A DNA stretch of 64,000 nucleotides from Bostrychus sinensis (lineage: Eukaryota > Chordata > Actinopteri > Gobiiformes > Eleotridae): contig CM036257.1 in the NCBI GenBank assembly GCA_020698575.1, forward strand, positions 22,831,520-22,895,519, in the 5' to 3' direction. Made by a program: the position numbers and the translations under genes. Of this stretch, positions 12,040 to 24,179 are shown in pieces. The stretch's first letter is position 1; every line of letters begins with the position of its first letter. The notes beneath the pieces are model-generated. The model was given only the letters and a program-made list of their open reading frames with translations. It did not search any database and was not told the DNA's origin.

Positions 12040-12430
12040 TGCACGGTGGCAGAGTGGTTAGTGGAAATGAGCAAGTAGGTTGTTGGTTTAAGTCTGCATA
12101 CAGTCTCTCTCTGGTCCATCCCGCCATCCAAAGACATGCATGTGTTAGAAGTCTTGGTGAATCTAAACTGCCCATAGTAAATGAATGTGAGAGTGAATGG
12201 TTGAGAGTTTTAAAAAAGTCTCAGCCTCTGTGATTAACTGGGCATTGTACCCCACCTAAGGCCCATACTTGCTATAATGGGAATAAGTGAGAAAATGAAT
12301 GAAGAAATAATCCACCGGCATTTGATCAACTATACCTACTTCTACTGCGACTACTAGTACTTTTACTACTGCTCTTACTACTGGCAATGTTTCTACTACT
12401 ACTGCTGCTTTTAGTACTGCCTGTGAGCTT
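12040..12430 (-). repeat. R1 copy in inverse orientation and ACT-rich tract
   Basis: Starts GGTGCACGGTGGCAGAGTGG and contains 'catccaaagacatgcatgt', 'ctaaactgcccatagtaaatga' and 'ccccacctaaggccca', the reverse of R1. It is followed at 12336-12420 by irregular ACT triplets. Confidence 0.7.
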
Positions 12431-13080
12431 TTTCAGTAGCATTACATTAACATTTCAAATGAATGTAATTTAAATAGGACTAAAACAGTTTGCCTTTGTT
12501 TTGTTTTTCCCCTCTGGAAAGCCATGTGATAGTATAAGTAGTAGTTTTTAACCCTTGTAATAATAGTAGCAGTCAGGACTTGACATTTACTTGTTTGCTC
12601 ACTGGTCACTGTAGCTAGTCTTTATCAAAAGTTACTAGCTAATTATTGTTTTTACTAGGCCACATTTTAATTGGTGGAGTTTGTGTGTATATTTTGTAGT
12701 ATACAGTAAGCTTAAAGAAATGTCTAATTTGGTTTCATGCAAGGACAGAGATTTATCAAATATAAAAAAAACAGGTTTACCTTCAGAATAAAGTGTATCT
12801 CTGTGTATGTGGTGTCACATCTTTCAAAACATTTCATATATTTTTTTAATACTAATTTAAATAATTCCACTGGCCAAAGTGGCTAGTTGGAGTATTTGTG
12901 TCACTAGCCAAAATGAAAATCTACCTGCATTTGGCTGGTTGGCTAGTTTTAATGTCAAGCCCTGGTAGCAGTAGTAGTCACAATATGAGTATACGGTGGG
13001 TTGTGTTGTTGACGCCTCTTGGCCAGGACTCCTTTGAAAAAGAGATCTATGAATCTCAATGGGACCTTCCTGGTTTAAGA

Positions 13081-13083
<3 letters not shown>

Positions 13084-13135
<52 letters not shown>
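13084..13135. repeat. (AAT)n microsatellite
   Basis: About 17 AAT/ATA triplets without interruption. Confidence 0.95.
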
Positions 13136-13137
<2 letters not shown>

Positions 13138-13249
13138 TATTATTATTTATAGTTTTTGTTGTACACTTGCAAGCATAAACTTCTACTATAAAGTACTATC
13201 TAAGTAAACTTTACATTGAGTACTGTCAATATTATTTTAAAGTAACAGT

Positions 13250-13620
13250 ACTGGCTTACAGATTTTGAGTCCCAGACACAGAAGTCCCCTGGGTGTCCTG
13301 ACTGAGACTTGGCTGGACATAAGACATCCGGGCGGGGGGTCCAAATCTGAAGAGACGCCTGCGCACTCAGGACGCCAGTCATGTCTAAAAGTCCCACATA
13401 TCTGATGCGGTGCTAATGATGCCCCTGGAGACCGCCCAGTCTGGCTGCTGCCTGCATGACAAGATGCACAGGGCTGGATTCTCCGGTCTGATCCAGGAAC
13501 ATGTCTCTGTAAGAGGAGGACAAGCTCAAGGTCTGCTTTGTGCTCTCGTACTGATAATAATGGCCCAGAATATTAAAGACATACAGTTATGAGACAATTG
13601 CAGCCCGTGTCATAAAGTGT
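13250..13620. other. Unique GC-richer block
   Basis: Non-repetitive sequence with no supported exon. A 60-codon open stretch at 13410-13592 has no recognisable features. Confidence 0.3.
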
Positions 13621-13799
13621 ACTACACTGCTATAGGAAATGTCACAGGTGGACACAGTTTATATTCTGGTGGTGTCCTCCATGAGTGGATGTATAATTTA
13701 TTATAATAACCATCACATCTATATGTCAGTGTGAAAAATGATAAGGTTTGAGCTGGAAGAAGAATCTGTACTAAAGTAAAGTAAAGTAAATATTGTTAT

Positions 13800-14470
13800 T
13801 GAGTGTAATCCAATCCACTTTATTTCTATAGCACATTTTACAAACACAGACTGTTTCCAAAGAGCCGCACAAGATTATATAACAATGAATAAATAAATGA
13901 ATAAATGCTAAATTTAACTATTTAAAATAAAAACACACAAAAAAAAGATAAGATAAGTAGAAAGTATTTATTACTTCTAGTAATACTGCTACTTATACTA
14001 GTACAAATGCTACTAATACTATCACTAATAATAATTATAATTAGTCATACTACTGCTACTACAGGTACCACTATTACATTATTATTTCTACTGTTCTCTA
14101 CCACTGTACCACTGTTCTGTACTACTCTAACAAATTTGACACTGAGGTTAAAAATACTTTGACTATAAGTTGTTAAAAGAATGTAAAAGTACCAAGTTAC
14201 TTTTCGCCACTGAGATATGCCCCATTCATATAAAGACTACTACTGCAACTACTTTTTTTGCAACCACATTACTAATACTACTCCTACCACTACAGCCACT
14301 ACAACAACAAAACTACCTTTACTCATTAATAGTTTAGTTAAATGCAACAATTTCTCTTCTAGAATTAGCTCAAGTAAAAGTCAATGTATATTTTTAAAAA
14401 TTTACTCAGAAAATACATTTCCTCAAAACAAAGTATTGGTGTGAAGGTTACTGTCCACCTCTGCTGGGAC
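13800..14470. repeat. SINE/LINE-tail fragment followed by ACT arrays
   Basis: 13805-13885 reads 'tccactttatttctatagcacattttacaaa...', a short-element tail also seen inverted near 27030-27090. Two degenerate ACT tracts follow (13970-14110 and 14225-14300), each ending in 'gtaaaagt' and 'actcag' motifs typical of the hAT group at 62973. Confidence 0.6.
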
Positions 14471-14912
14471 CAAGCTGTCACCCTTGGACATATCTCTATA
14501 ACATTTCACCTCCTCCCTTTTCATCTCGGTCCATTGTGCCACCATTTCTCACCATTTTCAGACTTTCGAAGGCAGACCGGGGCCTCCACTATGATGAATG
14601 TCTTTAATAATCTCTTTTCAATCTCAGGAGGAGGAGAAGGGTGGGAGCCAATTTAGAGCTATGGGCCTGACGGGACAGACTGTCAGTCCATGGCGGCCCA
14701 GAAGTAATGGTGCCGAAATGGATCCTGCTACAAGCGCAGAGGTGGAGATAATTGGTGATGCTTGCTTGCTCAGTGGTTGCTGTGTCCCTCGCTGGATGCC
14801 CCTGTCGCTGGCCTGGATGGGCCCGCGCCACAGAGGGGAGCCTGCAGAGTGGACTAAATGCCACAGCAGATCAGCCTTGCCACGGTGACATATGCTCCTG
14901 TGTTGTTCAGCT

Positions 14913-15085
14913 GCTCTTTTCTACGGGCCTGTCTCCTGTCTGTCCAAACTGAATCATGCTAAACATAATCTGGACATGATTTAATACAGCTACAGCATGA
15001 CACACTCACAAAATGACAGACACCACTTAAAGATATTGCTGATTTACAGAAAGCAGCACGTCAGAGCAGCGACAGAATGGGAAAG
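14913..15085 (+). repeat. Left copy of a duplicated 173-bp block
   Basis: Matches 16435-16607 with two visible mismatches, offset exactly 1522 bases. Weaker similarity extends further left ('gcctggatgggcccg' against 'gcctggatggacccg'). Confidence 0.95.
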
Positions 15086-15239
15086 TAACGAAATACTTTT
15101 ACTCAAGTAACTTATTAGAGTTCATTTTTTGACTACTATTTTTCCTTGTGTACATTTTGGAGTAAAACATTTTATTTGTAGTAAATTTTTAAACTCATGA
15201 CTCTAAATGAGTGAAAGTATTTTTGACCTCAGTGATTAT

Positions 15240-16190
15240 TAGTGGGCAGTAGTAGAACTAGCAGTAGTAGTGGTGGTAATAATAGTAGTAGTAGTAGCAG
15301 CAGTAGTAGTGGTCAGCAGTAGTTGTAATAACTGCAGGAGTACACCCTGGACAAAGGCCAGCTTGTCGCAATCATTATGATCAGTAGTATTATTAATTGT
15401 AGTAGTAGTAGTAGCAGTAGCAGTAGCAATAGTAGTAGTAGCAGTAGTAGAAGCAGCAGTACTAGGTGTAATAATTGCAGGAGTACTAATAGTAGTAGTG
15501 GTAGTAATGGTGATAGCAGCAGTAAAAGTAGGACTTCTAGTATTATTATTAGTAGTAGTAGTAGTAGTTGAAGTAGTAGTAGTAGTAGCAGTTGCAGTAG
15601 TAGTACTAGAAGTAGCAACAGTAGTAGGGGTAATAATTGTAGTAAAAGTAGAAGTGATATAGTGGCAGTGATAGGAGCAGTAAATGTAGGACTTCTAGTA
15701 TTATCATTATTATTATTAGTAGCTGAAGTAGTAGTAGTAGTAGCAGTTTCAGCAGTAGTAATAGTAGTAGTAGTAGTAGTAGTAGCAGCAGCAGTAGTAG
15801 GGGTAATAATTGCAGCAGAAATAGAAGTAATATAGTGGCAGTGATAGAAGCAGTAAAAGTAGGACTTCTAGTATTGTTGTAGTAGTAGTAGCAGTAGCAG
15901 TGGTAGTGGTAATAACTGCAAGAGTACTAATAGCAGTAGCAGTGGTAGTAATGGTGATAGTAGCAGTAAAAAGTAGGACTTCTAGTATTATTATTATTAG
16001 TAGTAGTATTAGCTGTAGTAGTAGTAGCAGTAGCAGTAGTAGCAGTAGTAGAAGTAGGAGTAGTAGGGGTAATAATTGCAACAGTAATAGAAGCAGTAGT
16101 GGCAGTGATAGAAGCAGAAAAAGTAGGACTAGTAGTATTAATAGAGATAGTAGTAGCAGTGGTAGTAGTGGTGGTAGTAGTAGCAGTAAG
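15240..16190. repeat. Giant degenerate (AGT)n array, block 1
   Basis: Almost 950 bases of AGT with AGC/ATT/GGT variants. The recurring unit 'agtaaaagtaggacttctagtatt' (near 15521, 15679, 15855, 15966 and 16116) shows a longer-period order inside the array. Reading frames here give only poly-Ser, poly-Leu or mixed repeats and are not genes. Confidence 0.95.
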
Positions 16191-16434
16191 TCCTTTCTAC
16201 TTTTCTCTTTTATTCATGTAATATTTCTATTGTTTAATTTGACTTCTACATGAGAAATAAAATTTCTTGCTTTTTCTAAAAATGTACATACTGTTACTTT
16301 TTGCACCGTTTACTGTTACATCCAATGAACCCGTACAACATGTCAGCCTTAATGCTTAAAGCTGCCTGGATGGACCCGAGCCTAATGAGGGAGGCTGCCT
16401 CTGTGGTGTCAGTGTGTTGCTTTTGTGTTGCTAA

Positions 16435-16607
16435 GCTCTTTTCTACGGGCCTGTCTCCTGTCTGTCCAAACTGAATCATGCTAAACATAATCTGGACATG
16501 ATTTAATACAGCTACAGCATGACACACTCACAAAATGACAGACACCACTTAAAGATATTGCTGATTTACAGAAAGCAGCATGTCAGAGCAGCGACAGAAC
16601 GGGAAAG
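16435..16607 (+). repeat. Right copy of the duplicated 173-bp block
   Basis: See left copy at 14913-15085. Each copy is followed by pieces of 'actcaagtaa' sequence and then an AGT array. Confidence 0.95.
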
Positions 16608-16809
16608 GCTGTTTTTTTTTCTCCAGAAGTGGAAAGTATCTATAACTCTACCTGAATAATTTAATAATTTAATAATTTAATAATTTGATTTAAATACAGT
16701 ACATTTTTAAAGAAGTTGTACTTTCTGAGTACATTTTCTAAAACATTTTGGCTAAAATATTTACTTATACTCAAGCGAACTCTTGATGAGTTAATGTTTT
16801 GTGTTTGTG

Positions 16810-16821
16810 GGTAGTAATGGT

Positions 16822-16856
<35 letters not shown>

Positions 16857-17375
16857 TAGTAGTAGTATAAGTACTATTAGCACCAGTAGTTTAAGTAGTA
16901 ATAGCACCAGAATTATGAGTAGTAGTAGCACCAGTAGTATAAGCAGTAGTAGCACCAGTAGTATAAGTAGTAGTAGCACCAGTAGAAGTGTTAGTGGTGG
17001 TGGCAGTAGTAGAAGTAGTAGTATAGCATAGTATTAGTAGTAGTGGTAATAGTAGCAGTAATAGAAATAGTAGTAGTAGCAGTAGTAGTAGTGGCAGTAA
17101 TAGTAATAGTAGTATTAGTAGTAATAGTATAGCGATTATAGTAACAGTAATAGAAATAGTAGTAGTAGTAGCAGTAGTGTAAGTAGTAGTAGCAGAAGTA
17201 GTGATAATAATAACAGCAGCAGTAAATAGTGAGAGTAGCAGTAGAAGTAGTATCAGTAGTAGTAATAGTAGTAGTAGTAGTAGTAGTGGAAAAATTAGCA
17301 ATAATAGGAATAGTAGTTATAGTGTAGTAGTAGCAGTGGTAATAGTGTTAGTAGTAGTGGTGGTAGTAGCATCAC
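16810..17375. repeat. Giant degenerate (AGT)n array, block 2
   Basis: Begins with (AGC)n, then AGT triplets with a recurring 'agtagcaccagtagtataag' unit at 16924-16985. Ends in 'ttacttgtacttgagtaa' at about 17397-17414, a hAT-like end. Confidence 0.95.
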
Positions 17376-17509
17376 AAGTTCTTTACTCTACATTTTTACT
17401 TGTACTTGAGTAAGTATATTTTTAAATTGCAGTATTTTTACTTGGTCCATGTTGTGTTCAATATAAACTCTATATAATTACTACTATAACTATATAAGAT
17501 GTCAGTTTG

Positions 17510-17880
17510 TATTAGTGCTCTATAGCAGCCTTGTACCTGCAGCCCTACCCAGCTCACTGCTCCTCTCTCCTCTCCTGAAGCAACAGGCGAAGGCAGCAGC
17601 CATTGATTTCAGATGTTTCGAGACGTTTTCCCAGAATCACTTAACCTGCTCCGATCTGCAGCTCCGCATATCGGCTCTCTGCGGTGCGGGGCTTATTAAT
17701 GCCGCCGTGTCTGAGCTGATGTGAAAAGCCCGAGATGAGGAAACGGCGTGTCGATACAGCATCAGGAGTCCGCACCACACAGAGACACTTATCGACGGCT
17801 CAGGGGCCCGTTCTCATTTAAATGGCGGATTTAAATGAGAACGAGGTAAATTGAATAAGGGACAGGCATATGGAGGGGAA
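17510..17880. other. Unique GC-richer block with a perfect inverted repeat
   Basis: Non-repetitive sequence. At 17809-17843 two 15-base arms (CGTTCTCATTTAAAT and its exact complement) flank the spacer GGCGG. Possible conserved noncoding element; no exon supported. Confidence 0.45.
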
Positions 17881-18144
17881 CATATATAGACTAACTGCCT
17901 ACTTTAGGGCAGTGTTTGCGAACCTTTACAATGGGAGAGCCCGCGTCCTAATGAGAGCAGCAGATGTCCTGGTCCTCGTTAGTGATGCCAGGTCCTTTTG
18001 ACTTCTGTTTTAAGGTTTTGGCAATGTTCTCAGTTATCCAGGTGACCGTCAACATCAGACAGGACAGGTTATGCTAACGGACCACAGGTGGGGAACGACT
18101 CTCCCTCTGACTCCAACCCAGGCCATACATTGTGTCTCATATGG

Positions 18145-18665
18145 TTTAAAGGTCTCATATCATACCTTTTTGAGGTTTTAATCATGTTATAATGCTATTT
18201 CTACCTCAAAAACATGCATGGTGTTGCGTTTAGTTTCATTCACCCTTGTTTGAGGAATCCTGATGCCATCTCTTTTGCATGAGGTGAAAACGCTCAACCT
18301 CACTGCTCTATGCCAACGTGAAAGTGCTTCTGCGCATTTTGAAAGCCACTGTCAACAGATTTCAGCGCTTAAACTGACGTTACTACAAAACAGTCATCTC
18401 ATTTATCTATCTGTTAGAATCCTAATTGCTATTTATTGGGCTAAATAGCCATTTATGCTCCATCCATTCCCCACAGTTGCCAGCAGGGGGCCACAGACAC
18501 CTAATTCAAGTGTTTTCTGCAAAGTTAAAGTAACAGCTCCACAATAGTAGACATTTTCATTACATATACATTATGTTTACGTAAAAGTGTGAAATACTAA
18601 TGCAAAGGTGTCCAAAAGTATTTGAGAAAGCCTGAAAAAAGCACAATTTGGAATCTTTAAAGCAC
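18145..18665 (+). repeat. Dispersed repeat R3, plus copy, with CTCF-like core
   Basis: Order: 'ggtctcatatcatacc', 'ctaaatagcc', 'gttgccagcagggggc', 'cagacacctaa', 'tctgcaaagt', 'gaaatactaatgcaaaggtgtcc'. The same order occurs at 43545-43815 and inverted at 42735-43100 and 46915-47360. CCAGCAGGGGGC at 18480-18491 fits the CTCF core. Confidence 0.85.
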
Positions 18666-18779
18666 TGTTTCTATTAGTTGTTTTGGTTTATGTGTCTGTA
18701 ACATTGTGATTAAATGAACTTTCAAAAATTATACTTTATACAACCTTGATAACCCCTCTTTCTCTAAATGCCAGGATTT

Positions 18780-20030
18780 CCAAGCACATGAACTTGGACT
18801 GCAGTTGTTTTTTTTTTTTTCCTGGAGTGTCCAATGTATTTTGCATGAATGATTTTGGTTTTGAGTAATCCTGAATAATTCAACTACTAATTCAACAATG
18901 GCAGAGAATTGAACTCGGGAACTTTGCTACTCAATATGCCATTCAACACTGAATACATATTGACTATTTAAACTGTTACTGCCTCTAAAATGTACTCAAA
19001 AGTAAAATATATGTTAGTATATTGTGTTTAGTATTAACTCTATACTGTTGTCCTTGTGCTCCACTGAACTGGCAACTGGCTGCAAGGCAATAGCAGATGC
19101 ACATAATACATACAGCGTGACGTGAGCATTTAGTTGAATCAGGAAGCACGTACGAGCCACAAAACCAGTCAATTTAATCTTTACAAAACAGACGTCAAAC
19201 CCTCTGGATCTGAGGCTTTGAAATGTAAATATAAACGTCTTTTTTTTTTTTTCAATACATCGACAACAGCTCGTTCCATAGCTGGTGTAGTAGAGTGGAT
19301 GTGTCCCGAACAATGGTTGCTATAAGAAGTTGCCGAAGGGGGGAATGGGACAGAGCTGACCCCAATACATGTGATTATCAATGCATGGATAACAGTCAAC
19401 AACACAGCCTGTCATATCACCGCGTGGTCTCCGACAGCTCACACAGCAAATGGCGAGGGCCGCGCCAGGCTGCACTGAAAGTCTGGGCTGTTTCGGAGTT
19501 TCGCAAGTGGAGCTCCAAGTCACACATTTGGTCCCGACTGAGGGGGCTGTGCTACTCCTTTAAAAACTGTTCTCGGTTGGTCTGTGGCGTTTGGAGAGAT
19601 GAGTTTAGACCATTCATAATACATTGACAATTTGCCACAGTACAACATTTGTAAGTTATGAAATCAAGACAGGAGGAGCTGCACAGAGGTTAAGCAAGTG
19701 TTTTATCTATTTTAATTCCTTGCAAACTTACAGACTTACTGAGAGTTTAGTTTAGTGTAGTTGTTGTTTATGTTTGATTGTGTGTGATTGTGTTTGATAC
19801 TGGGTTAAAAATAAAACAAAAAACTAGGGCTGGGGAAATTATCGCGTTAAGCAGTGTGTTAATTTATTGATTTAATCGCGTTAATGTCAGTTAACGCATC
19901 GATTAATTTGATCACAACAAAAATATTACGATTACACTGACAAAGGCAGCAACACGCCACGGGTCTTCCAGCGGGGCAGAAATGCACCGCGCAAGCGTAG
20001 AAGACGACACATTTCCGTTTCCATCCATCA
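18780..20030. other. Gene-free sequence with repeat fragments
   Basis: T-runs (18808-18820, 19241-19251) and AT-rich sequence. At 19829 'ctagggctggggaaattatcgcg' resembles a hAT terminus; the other end was not found. No exon seen. Confidence 0.35.
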
Positions 20031-20806
20031 GGCGCGTTCGAGATGAGCCAGACTTCCGCAGTTTCGATCGGTGTCAGTCTGTGCGCAGTGGCCAGTTTTA
20101 TTTGTGTCCCACTTGTTCCCGACTTGCTCTGATGCCTCAAGTGCGACGGTCATCGTGAGATCCAAACGAGACCAGCGCCTGAGCCGCTGCAGTTCATCAG
20201 GAGCAACTGCGGAGGCTGCCCGGCTCAATGCATGATGGGAAAACGCACACCTGTCAGCGGTGAACGGACAGGTGATTGGATCTGAGTTTAGTGTTGATCA
20301 GAAACGTAACGCACGACACTTCACTGCCCTCCTCTCCTCCTCCCCTGCCTCTTTTTTTTTTTTTTTTAAATACAGACTAAAGTTACAGTTTTGACCTGGA
20401 TAAACTTTGTGCCCTGCTGCTCAGTGTGAAGTAAAATATTATTAAAAAGATTGTGCACAATATCTGCTGTTACAGAAGGCTGTTTAACTTTTATAATGTG
20501 TAAACTTAGACATAAAAGCTAAGAACCACTGCTGAAAGTGCCTCATGTTGTGTGCTCCTGAGGAGCGCCTCATTTACGCACAGACTGTGGTAAAGCACGA
20601 GACAGAAAAGTTCTTACAAATCAGTTTAATGCATTTATTTTCAAAATCACATCCAACACACGCGAGAAGTGGATTTCGGGCGTGATGGTGCGTGATCTGA
20701 GCCACAAACTGTCCGACTTCAGTACAGGCGTATTTCCCCTCCTCTCATTGCGGCCGTGCACTCTCGTTCACAATCCAGGCGAGGTGCAGTTCATCTCGAA
20801 CGAGCC
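20031..20806. mobile_element. Inverted-repeat element, PIF/Harbinger-like
   Basis: Ends GGCGCGTTCGAGATGA (20031) and the complement of GGCTCGTTCGAGATGA (ending 20806): 15 of 16 bases pair. Flanking trinucleotides are TCA and TAA, possibly a decayed TWA target duplication. Non-autonomous; the interior includes a T-run at about 20351. Confidence 0.6.
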
Positions 20807-22900
20807 TAATGCAACAAGTGAACGAGCTAAAGCAACATGAGTGACCAAAAAGACACATTGCTAAGTGGACAATTCTGTTTCAAATCGTCACGTTGTCGGT
20901 GTTGTAACTGCAACCAAAAAAGGTTTACAAAAATAAACTATATTTTATTACACATTTTCAGATGAATTGTGTTCTCTTCATCACTCATAAATATTAATTT
21001 TCCAACGCTGTTTAAAGCCTTGTTGTTGTTGCTGAGTTATTGAAACGTGTTAATCTTCTTCCGCATCTTAACTCAGGAGGTGGATCAGACAGTGGCACAG
21101 AAAGGAGCCTTATCCCAATCCCTGCTCTTTAGACTGGACGCAAAACTTAGTCTTAAGAGTTTGGACGTGGGCTGGGCTTGGGCGAGGGAGGAAAAGAAGT
21201 GCCCTGCTGCCCGATGAGGCTGAGCTGGTGAAGCAAAGCTTCTGCTCAGGAGTTCTGGTCCCATGTGGCAGAACGTCCACGGCTGTGCTTAGAGCAGTGC
21301 TTAGAGCAGTGCCCTCATGTAGAGTACGCGCCCCAGCTTAACGCAGTCTCTCACCGCTGGCTCAGGCTCTTTCAGGGCGCTAGGCGCGGCTGACATACAG
21401 GCAAACAGTTTACAGTATATAGTTTACATCTTTTTACTCATTTATTTATTTTGTCTTTTGCTTTTCAGCACCACGGAAAAGCACGACAGTGCGTGTAAAT
21501 AGCACGCCAGATTTAGTGCCATTTTGCTGCCCTCTCAACGCATTTTTCGCTTTTTGCGTGTCTCTTCTGAATCACTTTATGATCCGCGTTAAATGGTAGT
21601 CTCACATCAGCAATAGAAATACATGGGGACAGTGGCTTGTCAGAGACAGAGATCACGTTGCATTATGGTCATACTCAAAAACAAGCCCAAAAACTAGCCC
21701 ACATGAAAAGATACTGCGTGAAAAGTGTGCAAGCTGCTATAGAAATAGCATGTCCCGTCTAAGAGTAGGCAGGACAGTAGCCAGTGGAGCAGCGCACGCC
21801 CCTCACCTGTCTGCAGCTGTGACAGGAGCCCCGCCCCTCACCTGTCTGCAGCTGTGACAGGAGCACACCGCCAAGCACTGCCCTTAAACAGCCGCGCACA
21901 AAGCAAAACAAATGTCTTCTGTTCAAGAAAAACTTGCTGCAGTACACATTGTGGTGTAATACGTCATTTATTTATTAGTAAAATAATCTAAAAATGCCAA
22001 ATGAAAAATTTCAATTACCCCGTGTCGCACGCAGCCCAGCATGGCAGCACCCCCATGTGAAATTGACTTCCCGCTTCCATGTAGTTGCGATCGCAACATC
22101 GCGAAATCCTTTAGCCAACCTCTGTTGCTGCTAGCAACTGCCGAGAGGTGAGTTGTTCCCCCTGAAGCACAGTTGTCTTCGTTGTTATTTTCATCATTGT
22201 TAGTTTTTCTGAAAATATCCAGTTAGTTTTGAATTTTGATTAATCGCCTTTTTTCAATTAACTATTATATTTAATTGTCGCTTTCTTCTTTTCTGGGGCC
22301 CACTTTCATGTTTGCGGGGTGCAGGATTCATTTTGATCTTAATGCAGATTTATTTGAAACGCTGCTCATTAAGGCCCCCTGCTGGCCGAGGCCCTAGTCT
22401 GCAGCCTATGTAGCCTGCTCCTATAAGACGGCCTTGCTGATAAGACAACAATGTGCTAGAATTTGATTTTGCAGTCCTTCCACTGGAAAGGTACTTTTAA
22501 AATTATATTTTTTTAGCGTCAAAAACAAGTGTATTTAGACTCTGAAAATGTGTATACAGTATTTTTGCTTGTTGTGCAACATGTCTTAATTCACTCCTTT
22601 TAAATGTTTTCAATCTAGGGTCCATTAATGGCACAATTTTTCCTCCATTGATGAGTTAGTAGGTTAGGTTTATTAGGTTTATCAAGCCCTGCCTATCAGC
22701 TATTCCCTTTGTTTACACCGGATACCCTTCATGACACTACCCGTTGCATTTATCCAGGCTTGGTACTGGCACAAGGTATACTGACCCCTACTGACCCCTT
22801 CTGGATGGAAGGATATATGATGTAATATATAATTCTATAATTGATGTTAATGCAGCATATGAGAAATTGAGTATTGTGTTAGGGTTAGTATGACTGGACT
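20807..22900. other. Gene-free sequence with repeat debris
   Basis: Includes a tandem pair of 'cccctcacctgtctgcagctgtgacagg' at 21799-21862 (about 36-bp period), a GCCCCCTGCTGG motif at 22374-22385 and an inverse LINE-type tail at about 22695-22790. No gene recognised. Confidence 0.5.
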
Positions 22901-23439
22901 TTGAGTGTCTAGAAAAGCACAATAAAAAAGAATGAATTATTATTATTATGAATTGTGTGTATATTTACTGTATATATTTGAAGACTTGGCTGTAACACTT
23001 TTTAATTTTATCAGTCACTATGGGGCAGTGGATTAGATTTAGGCAAGGTAACAAATTTTCTAGGGATGTTGCATGTTTTAGTCAAAATATTGTAGTTAAT
23101 TCCTTATCATGCATTTGCAGCCTAAACCTAACAAATGATGTAATAGAGTCTATATTGTTACAGCATAATTCTTGATTTCTACATACCATGGTCACATTAT
23201 AAATATCCAATCCCATATGCTACCTTTTTTGAATCACAAAGCAGCCTCTCCTATGTATTGGCTCCTTTATTATATATTTACTTTCCTGGCATTGTTCAGT
23301 CTCATAAAGCTTCTTTATATGTTCCTGTGTGCATCTCCAAAGTCTTCTGTAGGTGAGACTCTGGCTTCTTACCAACTCCACTTGGAACAATGTGTACTAT
23401 TTAAAGAAGAAACCAATGCTTATTTATAGATCCTCTTTC

Positions 23440-23960
23440 TTTAAACACAATTGATTTTGTCCAGCAGCAATGATTTATTCATCAATGTATGAGCTTTGAA
23501 GGGAGAACGTTTCTTCAAAGCTCCGGCCAAATAAATTCTGCTTTTAGCCTCTCTCTATATTATGCACGTTTAATTGGTCCACTGTACATCCAAGTCTTAT
23601 GCTGATTAAAACAGTATCATTTGTAAAAGCTCCCATGTTATCTTCTGAGTGGGCGGCAATGCAAGGTAATGTTAAATAATTTCATACAAGAGCCTGGCCA
23701 TGCACCGAGAAAACAGATTTAGAGCGGATTGCTTGTCACAAAGATAAATGCAGCGAAGAGATTATAGAATAGTATCTATGATATTTTTAACTTATCCCAC
23801 AAGGTCCTCACTGCACTGATATTTATAGGCACACACTTCTCACCATGGGAAAAGATACCAATTATAGAAACAGCTGCATCTGGGAAAAGTAGACAGGAGC
23901 AGCAACAGAAGCTAAGCATAAATGTCTCTGGTATGTTAGTTGTACAACATGAATACAATA
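23440..23960. other. Unique block, possible conserved noncoding element
   Basis: Quiet, non-repetitive sequence with TAATTG/TGATTAA cores. The 25-base motif at 23843-23867 recurs at 25118-25142. Confidence 0.3.
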
Positions 23961-23999
23961 CAATAATTTATGTTATTTTTATGTATGCATACATTGGTG

Positions 24000-24175
24000 T
24001 TATTTATTCATCTTTTTCTGCTTATTTTCGTTAGGGGGGTTGCAGGAGTCTGTCCCATCAACTATGGGCCTTATGTGGTGTACACAATGGATAATGGGAC
24101 AGTCAGTCGCAGGGCTGATATTTAGAGACACTGACTGTCAACCATTCATTTACTAGGGGCAATAAAGTTCAGCTC
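24000..24175 (+). repeat. R1 copy, shortened
   Basis: 'cttattttcgttagggggg', 'ctatgggccttatg', 'gtcgcagggctga', 'gagacactgactgtcaaccattcatt': the R1 order with internal deletions. Confidence 0.65.
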
Positions 24176-24179
24176 ACAA

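Noticed and set aside
15313..17413. Long open frames of poly-Leu, poly-Ser and mixed residues on both strands
   Set aside because: They are products of the AGT/ACT triplet array, open in most frames at once, with no start context or exon signals.
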